Part shown: one piece after another, positions 8,887 to 17,772 of the stretch
Layout: each line of letters starts with the position of its first letter
Position numbering within the stretch: position 1 is the stretch's first letter
NCBI GenBank assembly: GCA_002428985.1
Contig: DIYL01000002.1
Span: forward strand, 310,001 to 374,000
DNA: 64,000 nucleotides
From: Anaerolineales bacterium UBA6055
GTDB lineage: Bacteria > Chloroflexota > Anaerolineae > Aggregatilineales > Phototrophicaceae
Reading direction: 5' to 3'
Made by a program: the position numbers and the translations under genes
The notes under the pieces: generated by a model
Told to the model about the DNA's origin: nothing
The model's database searches: none
Seen by the model: only the letters and a program-made list of their open reading frames with translations

Positions 8887-9474
8887 ATGCTAAGAAAAAT
8901 TTTACTCTTTTTACAAAACAAAACCAGTTGGTCAGCAATCCTTGGATCTCTAGTAGCTGCGAGTCTGCTCATGTTCATTATGAATGGCACTGATCTACCG
9001 TTTAGCAATCCAACTATTGAGGATCATTCTGGAGGCGTGCCTATCCTAGACATGCGACTATCTTATACACCCGAAGAAGCCTATCACCTATTTTCAGCTC
9101 TGGGGGCTACCGGGCGTCAGGCTTATCGAACCCTTCACCTTGTGCCAGATACACTATTCCCCATCGCCTATGCGCTAGCATTTGCATTTACCAGCGCATG
9201 GTTTTTGGTTCGTCTACTACCCCTAGACAACCCCTTGCAATGGCTTAGTCTGACGCCACTGATCTCAGGTCTAGCTGACGTCCTTGAAAACCTTAGTTTG
9301 GTCTTTGCTAGCTTGATGTATCCCAACCAGATCGATTGGTTGATACAGCTTGCCTCTGTGCTAACCAAGATCAAATTTGGATTAATGCCTGTCGGCGTAA
9401 TTGCCCTGAGTATTTTGATGGTGATGTGGCTCATCCGGAAAAGACCGAAAAGTAACGTTCTAAAGATGGGCTAA
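8887..9474 (+). CDS. hypothetical four-helix membrane protein
   Basis: 195 residues with about four hydrophobic segments (SAILGSLVAASLLMFIM, LFPIAYALAFAFTSAWFLV, WLSLTPLISGLADVLENLSL, GLMPVGVIALSILMVMWLI) and a roughly 60-residue non-cytoplasmic loop after the first. The charged tail RKRPKSNVLKMG ends the protein. I do not recognise a named family with certainty; similar small proteins occur in many bacteria. It is a lone gene, convergent with the acyltransferase cluster, and its 3-prime end runs into a strong hairpin at 9553-9593. Confidence 0.75.
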   Translation: MLRKILLFLQNKTSWSAILGSLVAASLLMFIMNGTDLPFSNPTIEDHSGGVPILDMRLSYTPEEAYHLFSALGATGRQAYRTLHLVPDTLFPIAYALAFAFTSAWFLVRLLPLDNPLQWLSLTPLISGLADVLENLSLVFASLMYPNQIDWLIQLASVLTKIKFGLMPVGVIALSILMVMWLIRKRPKSNVLKMG

Positions 9475-9552
9475 ATCAAAACTGAAACCTAGCTGGCCGG
9501 CTCACTTCTTCGACACTTGATCATCTAAAGTAGTTGATGCAGTCACCACGTT

Positions 9553-9593
9553 TGACATGAAGCAAAGCTCGATCTTGCTCTTGCCTCATGTCA
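9553..9593. terminator. bidirectional terminator-like hairpin between convergent genes
   Basis: TGACATGA (9553-9560) and TCATGTCA (9586-9593) are perfect inverted repeats. One mismatch further in, GCAA pairs with TTGC, giving a 12-bp stem overall. It lies between the ends of two convergent genes. No strong T tract is visible on either side. Confidence 0.5.
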
Positions 9594-9610
9594 TTGCGTT
9601 GATCTAGTTA

Positions 9611-11053
9611 TTATGTGTCGAGTAGCCATTGCATTGCGTGTTGCTTGATTTGTATCATTGTTTGTGTATCCACTGTTTCTTCAGCATATGCGATGGACAC
9701 ACTAAGTTTATCGGCACAGGTGACTGCGCCTACAACACAATTGACACTGGCTAATGGGAAACCACCACCGGGTTTCATCATGAGGCGATCTAACTCCAAT
9801 GAGCCGTAGTGCTTCGCAAAGTTTAGTCTGCCAAGATTAGTGATTGCTGTACCGATAAACACTTTTTCAGGATTCTCTATCCCCTCCCGCTTTAGAATCG
9901 ATGAAACAACATCGTTCCGTTGGCTGAATGTATTCAGTTTATGGTAGCTCGCACTTTGGGATTGCACCAAACTACCCAACTTTTTGAAGTTCATCGCTTC
10001 GAGAAGTGCAGGGTCGAGATAACTCCATGTGAGCGGGTCTTTAAACAAGTTCTTATTGGTGAAGCTCGGTTTTATCTTTTGATGCAGTTTACGAGCGTTC
10101 TCCCAAAATCCAGTGCTGACATCGTAGTTCGCGTCGAGCGTAATAGCTCCAGCAAAGAATCCTATGCCCTCACCAACAGGTTGCCGCAAACGATTTCTTA
10201 AACTAGCGGCAATTACGACGCTAAGATGGTAGGTCAGTGCATCTTTAAAGGCAGTTTGGGCACCAACAAACGCGGTTGTCAGCGCACTATTGACCGTTAC
10301 ACCTTCCTTACGACAACGCGCCACCAACGCAGATGTTTGTGGTTCGGATAGCTCAACCAATGCAACTTGATGATGAAACGTTGCCCAGTAAGCCTCATTA
10401 AGAGCCTCATAATCCTGTTGGTCAAAGTGTGCGGCTTCTTTGCGCCATTTCTTATTGATGCGATTAATGAAGAACTTGACAATGCTATTGGCAGAGACAC
10501 CTTCAGGCATAGAATCCAACCCAACTGGTGTTAGGTCAGGCAGTATCTCCAATTTTCGAGATGGGTCTCCCAAATGCACCATGACATCACGCATCAAATA
10601 CGCAAGAGAGAGTCCATCACAGATAATGTGATGACACATAATGATTAACTCAGAAACGTCCTCAGATCGCACCAGAATAAAGCGAATAGGTGGACGATTC
10701 TCGAAGTCAAATGGTACCCGATACCACGCTTCAACCACATCGCTCCATTGATTATGCTCCGTGCGGGGGACGACTTCAATTGGAACGTCCTGCGTGCCGT
10801 CGGTTGTCAACCATGCAACATGATTCGTATCCTTGATAATGCACGCCTTAAGATGTAAATGGCGTTGCTGGACTTTGGTGACAGCATCTCTCAACATATT
10901 TTCAGTCAGATGCCCGTTTATTCGTGCGACCATGGTGACAATTGCATGAGGAGAGCTACCAAAAAGTTGTTCGACAGGTGTAATTTCTCTCATATATGGC
11001 TTAGCTGTGATTTGCTCTAGCATTAATTTTGCTCTTTCTCTATATCGCAACAT
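9611..11053 (-). CDS. condensation-domain (HHxxxDG) acyltransferase
   Basis: 480 residues of the chloramphenicol-acetyltransferase/condensation-domain superfamily. The catalytic motif is H141-H-I-I-C-D-G147, with a second-half segment ending in GGGFPLASVNCVVGAVTCADKLSVS resembling the PapA/alcohol-acyltransferase type. There are no adenylation or carrier domains, so it is a free-standing enzyme that joins an acyl group to an alcohol or amine. The ATG at 11053 directly abuts the stop of the preceding small gene; a second ATG at 11023 with GAGAAAGAG upstream is an alternative start. It is the last gene of the set starting at 13011. Product unknown. Confidence 0.85.
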   Translation of the reverse strand: MLRYRERAKLMLEQITAKPYMREITPVEQLFGSSPHAIVTMVARINGHLTENMLRDAVTKVQQRHLHLKACIIKDTNHVAWLTTDGTQDVPIEVVPRTEHNQWSDVVEAWYRVPFDFENRPPIRFILVRSEDVSELIIMCHHIICDGLSLAYLMRDVMVHLGDPSRKLEILPDLTPVGLDSMPEGVSANSIVKFFINRINKKWRKEAAHFDQQDYEALNEAYWATFHHQVALVELSEPQTSALVARCRKEGVTVNSALTTAFVGAQTAFKDALTYHLSVVIAASLRNRLRQPVGEGIGFFAGAITLDANYDVSTGFWENARKLHQKIKPSFTNKNLFKDPLTWSYLDPALLEAMNFKKLGSLVQSQSASYHKLNTFSQRNDVVSSILKREGIENPEKVFIGTAITNLGRLNFAKHYGSLELDRLMMKPGGGFPLASVNCVVGAVTCADKLSVSIAYAEETVDTQTMIQIKQHAMQWLLDT

Positions 11054-11299
11054 CTACATAACAAAATTGACTGATATCAGGGGGATTCCAAGCGCATATA
11101 ACCGGCGCAAGAAACCGATCAAAGCCGCTTGATCAACAGTGCAGATAAATGTCGTGGTTAGGTGCTTGTCTTCGGCATCATCCACAATCATCTTCATTCC
11201 CTCGATCCAGTCCTCAGGGCAAATATCTAGGCAACCCGATACTTTGATCTCAAAGGTTACCGGTTGTTGCAGATTAGGCATAAGTTGATGTATTGTCAT
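11054..11299 (-). CDS. conserved small hypothetical protein
   Basis: 81 residues from the ATG at 11299, which has AGAAGG upstream; the frame opens 11 residues earlier at 11332. The C-terminal part, VDQAALIGFLRRLYALGIPLISVNFVM, resembles the ending of a widespread family of roughly 80-100-residue bacterial proteins of unknown role. A cysteine pair (CLDIC) is in the middle. The stop directly abuts the acyltransferase ATG, so the two are translationally coupled and perhaps work together. Confidence 0.75.
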   Translation of the reverse strand: MTIHQLMPNLQQPVTFEIKVSGCLDICPEDWIEGMKMIVDDAEDKHLTTTFICTVDQAALIGFLRRLYALGIPLISVNFVM

Positions 11300-11483
11300 T
11301 AGCTTTACCTTCTTTACCCACAGTTTTTTCATAAAATATGAAAGTCCGTTCAGAGGTAATCAACCTCTTATTCACTGAGATTCGCAAGCAATTTCGTTCT
11401 GGTAAGACCTTTCCAGATTAACGGATAGTCTCCCACAATAGCCATTTATCATGTGCGATGAATTGTTCTGCAAGCTTTGCGTC

Positions 11484-11930
11484 TTACGATGGTTTAGATA
11501 CATACACGATATAGCCGACAGCAATCAGTGCAAATCCAGCTAGTTCGTATATGCCCAACGACGACCATTCCACCCTGCCAACAATCAACTCCAAAGCAAG
11601 GCTGATGAAGGGAAAAGCCAACAATGTGAGCGAGATGGTGGTCATATTAGAAGCTTGGACACCAAAGAAGAAAAGAGCCTGCGCCACAAACATCACCATA
11701 ATTGAACCTAACGCCATGATGATGTACTGTCCTATTGAAATCTCTGACAATTGTTGCTGACCCGAAATGACTACATAACCAGCAACAACAATAGCAATGA
11801 GGCTCGCAGATAGTATCATCAGACTAGTCCGAAACCATTCACTTCTAATAGATGGCACATTCACAAGTATCAAATAACCGATAGCAGACATGCATTGCAT
11901 CAAAAGCCCAAGTAATATTCCCTTAAACAT
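11484..11930 (-). CDS. half-size EamA/DMT-type membrane transporter
   Basis: 148 residues with five hydrophobic segments and the typical end LELIVGRVEWSSLGIYELAGFALIAVGYIVY seen in the second half of EamA transporters (E near a helix start, then G-x-A-L-I-x-x-G). Full-size members have ten helices, so this would act as a dimer, or it is a shortened copy. It sits between the quinone-oxidoreductase-like gene and the small protein/acyltransferase pair and could export the product of that set (inference). Confidence 0.75.
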   Translation of the reverse strand: MFKGILLGLLMQCMSAIGYLILVNVPSIRSEWFRTSLMILSASLIAIVVAGYVVISGQQQLSEISIGQYIIMALGSIMVMFVAQALFFFGVQASNMTTISLTLLAFPFISLALELIVGRVEWSSLGIYELAGFALIAVGYIVYVSKPS

Positions 11931-11997
11931 GATTTATCTTCCTTTTAGTGTTGATTTCATATCCTTCTTATTCCCGTCAGGTGGTGGCAATCAAATC

Positions 11998-13011
11998 TCA
12001 ATTTGGCACAAGCAAGACTTTCCCACCAGTCATATGGTTCTGATAATCCTCAACTGCTTGCCGAGCATCCTCGAATGGATACCGTTCACGGATTTCAGTT
12101 TTGAGATCAGTACCTAAGAGCTTTTGGGCACGCCGCCACAGTAGAAGAATTTGTAGCAAATTCTTTTTTTCTATCCAAGGAACTAACCAGAAGCCATCAA
12201 TAGCCTTGCTTTGAAAGATAATCTGGTCGAGACTGGCTTGGGGCGCTTGCTCAGAAAGACCACCGTAAACTGTCACTTTACTATGAGGAGGTAGCGCCTC
12301 CAGTAGTTGTGCCGTTAATGACCCTGCAACCGCATCTAAGGCTAAGTGAACTTGATTCTGATGGCAGATATCATGAAGCCTCTGGCAGAAATCTGAATCA
12401 CTACTGTTTAAGACAATCGCCGAACCGCGTTGCTTCAACATTTCTACCTGAGCATCTCGCCGAACAATGCGAATCACCTTAATCCCCGCACTTTGGCAGG
12501 AACGTGCAATCATCTGTCCCACGGAACTAGCGGCAGCAGTTAGTACAATAGCTTTGTGTCCACCCTGTTTGATGATCTGTAAAAAGGCAGAAGCCGTCAG
12601 CGGATTAATGATCGACATTGCACCTTGTTCAAGGCTCACTCCTTTGTTCAAAGGGAACACGCCCCCTTTTGTAGTGGTCACCACATATTCTGCCCAAACA
12701 CCCGTATCTCCCTGACTCAAACAGGCTACCTGCTTGCCAAGGAAATAACGCCCCATCAGACCCGGACCAACAGCAACGACCGTACCCGATGCTTCTCCAC
12801 CAGGAATAAGCGGGGGCAGGTTTTTGTAACCATAGTGACCAGTCAAAACAGCTAAATCTGATGGATTGATAGGCGAGGCAGCAATCTTGACCAAGACTTC
12901 ATCTTTTCCTGGCTTAGGCACTGGACGCTGTTCCACTCGAAGCGCCTCCGCCCCAGAATATGAGTCCAAAACTACCACTGTCATCTGTTCAGGAATGCCT
13001 TGCTGTGTCAT
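11998..13011 (-). CDS. medium-chain dehydrogenase/reductase, quinone oxidoreductase-like
   Basis: 337 residues of the zinc-independent MDR superfamily. The GroES-like N-domain has PKPGKDEVLVKIAASPINPSD and IPGGEASGTVVAVGPG; the Rossmann domain has ALDAVAGSLT and a nucleotide-binding stretch VLTAAASSVGQMIARSCQ. There are no structural zinc cysteines. The second-domain pattern is close to 2-enoyl reductases and NADPH:quinone reductases. It is the first gene of the minus-strand set ending with the acyltransferase. Upstream lies the repeat element at 13113-13525. Confidence 0.9.
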   Translation of the reverse strand: MTQQGIPEQMTVVVLDSYSGAEALRVEQRPVPKPGKDEVLVKIAASPINPSDLAVLTGHYGYKNLPPLIPGGEASGTVVAVGPGLMGRYFLGKQVACLSQGDTGVWAEYVVTTTKGGVFPLNKGVSLEQGAMSIINPLTASAFLQIIKQGGHKAIVLTAAASSVGQMIARSCQSAGIKVIRIVRRDAQVEMLKQRGSAIVLNSSDSDFCQRLHDICHQNQVHLALDAVAGSLTAQLLEALPPHSKVTVYGGLSEQAPQASLDQIIFQSKAIDGFWLVPWIEKKNLLQILLLWRRAQKLLGTDLKTEIRERYPFEDARQAVEDYQNHMTGGKVLLVPN

Positions 13012-13636
13012 ATTTTCTCCTTACAAAGCAACTACTAGAGGGTGGATCTTGCTGGTTCAAGAAATCTATGGTTGCTCTTAATTGACTATTTAGCTTTAGC
13101 ATATTTATTTAAGTTAGGTCGTGTCATACCCCGAACGTGTTATTCGGTGGATTAATCAAATGTTTGTGACATGTTATTTGTGGTTATTTATCTGCGTTTG
13201 CAACCAACATCCTTTGATAATATATACAGAATTCCGTTTGCACCTATCACTATAGACTTCACAACAGGACTTTAGCTCATGAATACGCGCACTTTCGACA
13301 TGCCACGTATATGAGTGATCTTAGCCTCTAGAACACCAAAAGAAGCTAAGAGATAATTCTATATCATCACCCTTATTGAGTTTTGATTGCATAACTCTAA
13401 AAGTAAGCGTTTCCTATTGATCATAAGGCATACAGCCACCAAAACAGATTCTCAACTGCCCATAGTATCCCCCAATGTATAACTAATCCATCAAATAACA
13501 CGTTTGAGGTATGACACGACTTACCTACACTCCCTATACTTGAAATATAGAACAAGAAAGCAATGAAACAGAACCGTACAGTAGCAAACATGTGGTTCAA
13601 ACATTAATTGGCAATACAAAATTAGGGAGATCAGAT
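13012..13636. other. intergenic region largely occupied by a MITE-like element
   Basis: This stretch separates two divergent genes. It carries the inverted-repeat element annotated at 13113-13525 and, after it, the leader of the small membrane protein. No coding frame with family features was seen inside. Confidence 0.6.
13113..13525. mobile_element. MITE-like element, non-coding, with about 44-bp terminal inverted repeats
   Basis: Bases 13113-13156 and the reverse complement of 13482-13525 match at about 37 of 44 positions without gaps. The shared core includes GTCATACC and AACGTGTTATT. The 325-base interior has no transposase frame but does contain a hairpin (TCTTAGC at 13319 with GCTAAGA at 13345). 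Size and structure fit a miniature inverted-repeat element mobilised in trans. Target-site duplications are not clear, so the exact boundaries are uncertain. A third diverged copy of the end lies at 14347. Confidence 0.65.
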
Positions 13637-14044
13637 ATGTATTCAAATTATGAACAAGACCAATACGAGATGGAAGAAAAAGAAAAGCGAGATGAATTTA
13701 TTGATCGTACATCGTGGCAGATCTCTGGAGCAGTTACACTCATTTTATTAGGTGCATTTTTCTTACTTGGGCAAAACAGTGTTCTCCACCTAGCTGACAA
13801 CTGGTGGGCGATGTTCATTGCGTTACCAGCAGCCGTTATGCTCTACAACGCCTACCTTGCTTATAATCGAAATGGCACGGTTACATCAGAAGTCCGCAAG
13901 AATGTCACCGGAGGTTCAATAGTCGCAGTTGTCGCTTTTATCGCGGCTACGAACCAATGGGCTAACCTATGGCCACTATTCCTGATTGTCCCAGGTATCT
14001 TAATGTTATTGGGCTTCATCCGAGAGGAACGATCAAAACATTAG
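13637..14044 (+). CDS. small membrane protein, LiaF/DUF5668-like topology
   Basis: 135 residues from the ATG at 13637, which has AGGGAGA 6 bases upstream; an earlier GTG at 13592 lacks a good ribosome site. An acidic, charged N-terminus (about 28 residues) is followed by four hydrophobic segments, including QISGAVTLILLGAFFLLGQ and LWPLFLIVPGILMLLGF. This resembles the membrane part of cell-envelope stress proteins such as LiaF or DUF5668, an uncertain similarity. It lies between the repeat element and a hairpin at 14059-14089. Confidence 0.75.
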   Translation: MYSNYEQDQYEMEEKEKRDEFIDRTSWQISGAVTLILLGAFFLLGQNSVLHLADNWWAMFIALPAAVMLYNAYLAYNRNGTVTSEVRKNVTGGSIVAVVAFIAATNQWANLWPLFLIVPGILMLLGFIREERSKH

Positions 14045-14058
14045 AGTGAATATAAACA

Positions 14059-14089
14059 GAGCGCATATTCATCATTTGAACATGCGCTC
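14059..14089 (+). terminator. hairpin after the small membrane protein gene
   Basis: GAGCGCAT (14059-14066) pairs perfectly with ATGCGCTC (14082-14089) around a 15-base loop, 15 bases after the stop. No T tract follows on the plus strand, so it may not be a classical terminator. Confidence 0.4.
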
Positions 14090-14205
14090 ACGAATATAAG
14101 TATGTAATCGGTGCTACAGAGTGCCTCCCTATTCATCTCTGTATTCCAGACTTACTAGACACTCCAATGGATAACCATCTGGATGGTGCTCTCGCGCTTA
14201 GACAT

Positions 14206-14355
14206 CTAATCCTCAGTTTCAGAAATATGATGAGCGATAGTCTCCGTGTTATCAATAGTTGCCTCAATAAGTCGATCATCGATATAGCGCTTTCGGGTTG
14301 TAAACGAGCTCCAGCTAACAGAGACAGCATATGTAAACCAAAGGATTAGTGTCAT
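14206..14355 (-). pseudogene. possible truncated gene, 49 codons
   Basis: An open frame of 49 codons reads MTLILWFTYAVSV, then SWSSFTTRKRYIDDRLIEAT and an acidic end HHISETED. It has one hydrophobic segment followed by a charged, helix-like tail, which looks more protein-like than random frames nearby. There is no ribosome site before its ATG, and the ATG lies inside the diverged element end at 14347, so the original 5-prime part may have been lost. It could equally be a chance frame. Confidence 0.25.
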
Positions 14356-14377
14356 ACTACGAAAGGGTTATTCAGCA
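14347..14377 (+). repeat. diverged third copy of the MITE-like terminal repeat
   Basis: Aligned with 13119-13149, this stretch shares GTGTCATAC, CGAA and GGTTATTC-type blocks, about 20 of 27 bases in the core. It has the orientation of the left end of the element at 13113. No partner end was found further right. Confidence 0.4.
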
Positions 14378-14439
14378 GAGTATTGAGAAAGTGGATGTGG
14401 CACTCAAGTAGAGCGCTCATCAGTAGATTATATCGTCAA

Positions 14440-17208
14440 TCAATCAGATGATAGTATTCCAAGCCCTCGCGCGCGTGCAACAGCTTGGAGACGATTGTGC
14501 ACATACAGCTTTTCATAAATATTGCGCGTATGCACTTTGATGGTATGTGGAGATAAAAAGAGTCGGGTAGCAATATCCGGATTCGTTAACCCTTCGGAGA
14601 TGAGTTGTAACACCTCAAGTTCGCGCTCACTCAACGATTCAATCATAGGGATGTCATCGTCTTCGGTCTCCGATGAAATCGTCGATATGGGTTCAGTATC
14701 GGGAAATGCCTGTAGTAACCACTGGACATAATGGGGAACAATCTGACGTTCGACAGCCTTGTATAGCAATTGTCCCATTGCTGAGCCTTCATCTACAAAG
14801 ATACGAATAAAACCACAATCTTCTGCTAGGCTAAGTGCATACTCTAGCGTACTCATTGCCTTATCTATATCGCCTTGTGACTGATAGCTGAGTGATTTCA
14901 AAAGTTGGATCTCGATGATTCTTGTTTTTCGACCACCATCTCTTGCATCTACTAATAATCGCTCAAGTAGCTTGATTGCCTCATCTGAGTTCTGTTGGGC
15001 AAGTAGGATACGAGCATAGGCAATATACTCAAGTTCATGACTGAGATCAGGTTGGGTATTGGCATCCGACACATATTGTTCCAACCAACGTTCTGCTTGT
15101 GCCAGCCTATGCTGAGCTAACCATATGCGTATCTGCCATGTTTTCACCTGTTTTGAAATCCATGAAGGCACATCTGATTCATGATCTAGTTTCTCTAAAC
15201 GACCGATCACATCTTCGACTTGATCAAGCTCACCTCTCGAGAAGTAAACTCTTGCCATACACATGTATCCCCAGCCGAGGGTTAAGACCTCGCCACTACG
15301 CTCCATCAGCACCACACCACGTTGGATCTTATCCAGTGCTTGATCCAGATCATCCAGTTCGGCTAATACTTCCCCCCATACTGCAAAGAAACATCCCACA
15401 GTTGCTGTGTGCGACATCCCACTTGCTTGAGCAAGTTCAATTTGCTCTTTGCAAATATCAATGGTTTGCTGTAGTCGTCCTAGATGTCTTGATGTTACCG
15501 CTAACTTCAAATTTGCGATCATTACTATATAGGTTGCACCGGTAGTCTTACAGACCTCAACAGCCTCCATCCGAGCCGGAAATGTTGATATGAAATCACC
15601 TGTCAGGCTAAGTGCATCACCCAATGCAACAATTGCGGTACTACGCCAGATTGATAGTTCTTCAGGTAAAAGTTCAAGCGCCTCATTCGCAAATTGAACA
15701 ATCGCTGATACATCATGGCGGAAAAATGCTAGGTAGGCTTTTGTAACTGCGATCTTGCCACGTATTATCTGTTCTGTCTCAAATAATTCAGGCTGGTCAG
15801 AGGCAGTATTCTGACTGGTGTTGCTATCAAGTGTTTGTTCAGCTTGTTGCAATCGCTGCTCAGCTACATCCATTTGACCATTAGCAATTAAGCTCCATGC
15901 ATCAAAGACACAGAGATGCGGTTTCATGACAATTAACTCTTCCGGGATGACATTTAGCCATCGTCGTAATTGAGCATGCTCATCACGCCCCCATACATCC
16001 TCAGCGCTATTTGCAATCAAACGTACTGCTTGTTTGAAGTCATACGCTTGCATAGCATGTTCTATTGATTTTTCAACCCAACCGTTCTGTTCATACCATT
16101 CACTCGCACGAAGATGCAATGCCGGAATCTCTGCGGATCGTTGCTGTTTTAGACGTTGGAGCAACAAATCAGCAAACAAGTGATGATAACGATACCACTC
16201 TCTGTCTTGATCCAAAGCAATGATGAACAAATTGGCTCTTTCAAGCGTTTCCAGCATTGTTTTGCTGTTGGTTTGGAGTGTCACGGCATCACATAACGAT
16301 CCAGATAGTCGCTTGAGAATCGCTGTTTGCATCAAAAACGTGTGCACATCTTCTGGCAGATGCTCTAACACTTCTTCAATCAGATAGTCTAACACGAAGC
16401 GATGACTACCAGAAAACGACTGGATGAGGCTAGAGACGTTTTCTCGACCTTGTAGTAACAGTGTCCTCTGTAAAGCTAAAGCTGCTAACTGTAGACCGAC
16501 AATCCACCCTTCAGTACGTGTTTCTAGAGCGACGATATCGTCAGTAGAAAGATCTAGCTTCATCGCCTGATTCAGAAATTCAGTCGCCTCCGAAGTGCTA
16601 AACCGTAGATCTATAGCGCGAAGTTCGTTCAAATGCCCGCGAGCACGTAGGCGTGCCAGTGGTAGTCCGGGATCATCTCGCGTTGCAATGATAAGGTGCA
16701 TTTGTGATGGCAGATGCTCAATCAAGTACGTTAGAGCGCTATCGATTCCTGTAGTATGAATGACATGGTAGTCGTCTAATATGAGTATGATTCTGTCGGA
16801 TAAAGAAGCAATTTCATTAATCAAGGTAATAAGAATATCTTCAACTGGTATAGGCTGTGGTGTTTGTAACATATCCAACGCACTATTTCCAACATTCCCA
16901 TACTTGCTATCTGCTCGCCTTAATGCGACGATCAAATAGATTAAGAAACGCGATAAGTCATTATCACTCTCATCCAATGCAAGCCATGCAACATGATAGA
17001 TGGTATCCGGATCAACCTGATGTCCATTTTGCTTCAAGCTCGCAATCCACTCGCTGACCAATGAACTTTTCCCAAAACCTGCTGGGGCAGATATTAGAGT
17101 TAATTTGCGATGTTGGATCAGGTCTAACTGTTTGGTCAGACGACCGCGCGGAATATGTTCGGGTCTAATAGACGGGACATGAAATTTGGTAGTCAGTAAG
17201 TGTTCCAT
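14440..17208 (-). CDS. LuxR-family ATP-dependent regulator (MalT/LAL type)
   Basis: 922 residues, the usual size for this class. The N-terminal NTPase has Walker A SAPAGFGKSSLVSEW (about residue 40) and Walker B IILILDDYHVIH. A long helical TPR-like middle follows, then the C-terminal GerE/LuxR helix-turn-helix (LSERELEVLQLISEGLTNPD...LSPHTIKVHTRNIYEKL). Such proteins activate sugar or stress genes when an inducer and ATP are bound. No clear target lies next to it; it is flanked by two long intergenic stretches. The gene appears intact. Confidence 0.95.
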   Translation of the reverse strand: MEHLLTTKFHVPSIRPEHIPRGRLTKQLDLIQHRKLTLISAPAGFGKSSLVSEWIASLKQNGHQVDPDTIYHVAWLALDESDNDLSRFLIYLIVALRRADSKYGNVGNSALDMLQTPQPIPVEDILITLINEIASLSDRIILILDDYHVIHTTGIDSALTYLIEHLPSQMHLIIATRDDPGLPLARLRARGHLNELRAIDLRFSTSEATEFLNQAMKLDLSTDDIVALETRTEGWIVGLQLAALALQRTLLLQGRENVSSLIQSFSGSHRFVLDYLIEEVLEHLPEDVHTFLMQTAILKRLSGSLCDAVTLQTNSKTMLETLERANLFIIALDQDREWYRYHHLFADLLLQRLKQQRSAEIPALHLRASEWYEQNGWVEKSIEHAMQAYDFKQAVRLIANSAEDVWGRDEHAQLRRWLNVIPEELIVMKPHLCVFDAWSLIANGQMDVAEQRLQQAEQTLDSNTSQNTASDQPELFETEQIIRGKIAVTKAYLAFFRHDVSAIVQFANEALELLPEELSIWRSTAIVALGDALSLTGDFISTFPARMEAVEVCKTTGATYIVMIANLKLAVTSRHLGRLQQTIDICKEQIELAQASGMSHTATVGCFFAVWGEVLAELDDLDQALDKIQRGVVLMERSGEVLTLGWGYMCMARVYFSRGELDQVEDVIGRLEKLDHESDVPSWISKQVKTWQIRIWLAQHRLAQAERWLEQYVSDANTQPDLSHELEYIAYARILLAQQNSDEAIKLLERLLVDARDGGRKTRIIEIQLLKSLSYQSQGDIDKAMSTLEYALSLAEDCGFIRIFVDEGSAMGQLLYKAVERQIVPHYVQWLLQAFPDTEPISTISSETEDDDIPMIESLSERELEVLQLISEGLTNPDIATRLFLSPHTIKVHTRNIYEKLYVHNRLQAVARARGLGILSSD

Positions 17209-17772
17209 TGCAACTACAACTCAAATATTTGACAGAATCAATCAGGGTGAGTGCAAATGCCACAATGCTCTAACAACACGAATGTGACTGAGTGTTAGGC
17301 TGATTTTGCCTCATTATAATCCTTTTTGAATCTTCTCATAAGGAATTATGTCAGTTGAAATACGCGGAATGTCATCTTGGCCTTCTCTCCCAATCGACTT
17401 GCAAGGTCGCTTGGCGAGCACATCCTAATAATTTACAGTGGAATATTTATCCTGTTGGGCACACAGTTACTCATCAGGATGACTAGTGCTTATCTTTTGA
17501 TCGCATAAAACGATATAAGAGCCTGTGAAGGTTGTGAAACCTATGAAATTCACATAGATTGAACTTACACTTTGGAATTTGGCTAACAACATCGATATTC
17601 AATGATGCTGAAAGCCCAAACTGTACTTTGATGAGATTAAAGATAGATAATCCACAGTATATGATCGTACTATGTGATCAGAGATTGTATTCAAATCTAA
17701 GTCTTATATCTTCAACCGAAGGAGATAAAATCTACACAATGCACGAACATAGACTTCAAATGATTCGATGAG
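17209..17772. other. intergenic region without a supported gene
   Basis: 564 bases between the start of the LuxR-type gene and the end of the Rieske oxygenase gene, both on the minus strand. It should hold the LuxR-type promoter and the 3-prime end of the importer/oxygenase transcript. Only weak inverted repeats (ATCCTG...CAGGAT near 17450) and frames up to 70 codons without family features are present. Confidence 0.5.

Larger units (their letters stand above)
14045..14439. other. intergenic region with hairpin, gene remnant and element end
   Basis: 395 bases between the small membrane protein and the end of the LuxR-type gene. It holds the hairpin 14059-14089, a 49-codon minus-strand frame (14206-14355) and a diverged copy of the repeat-element end (14347-14377). 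Confidence 0.5.

Noticed and set aside
8754..8993. 79-codon frame before the four-helix membrane protein
   Set aside because: It overlaps the better supported gene at 8887 and has no protein-like pattern.
15099..15545. 148-codon plus-strand frame inside the LuxR-type gene
   Set aside because: It is antisense to a clear 922-aa regulator, has no family motif and no ribosome site.
17559..17771. 70-codon plus-strand frame in the long intergenic region
   Set aside because: No ribosome site, no motif, and ends at the stop region of the Rieske gene by chance.
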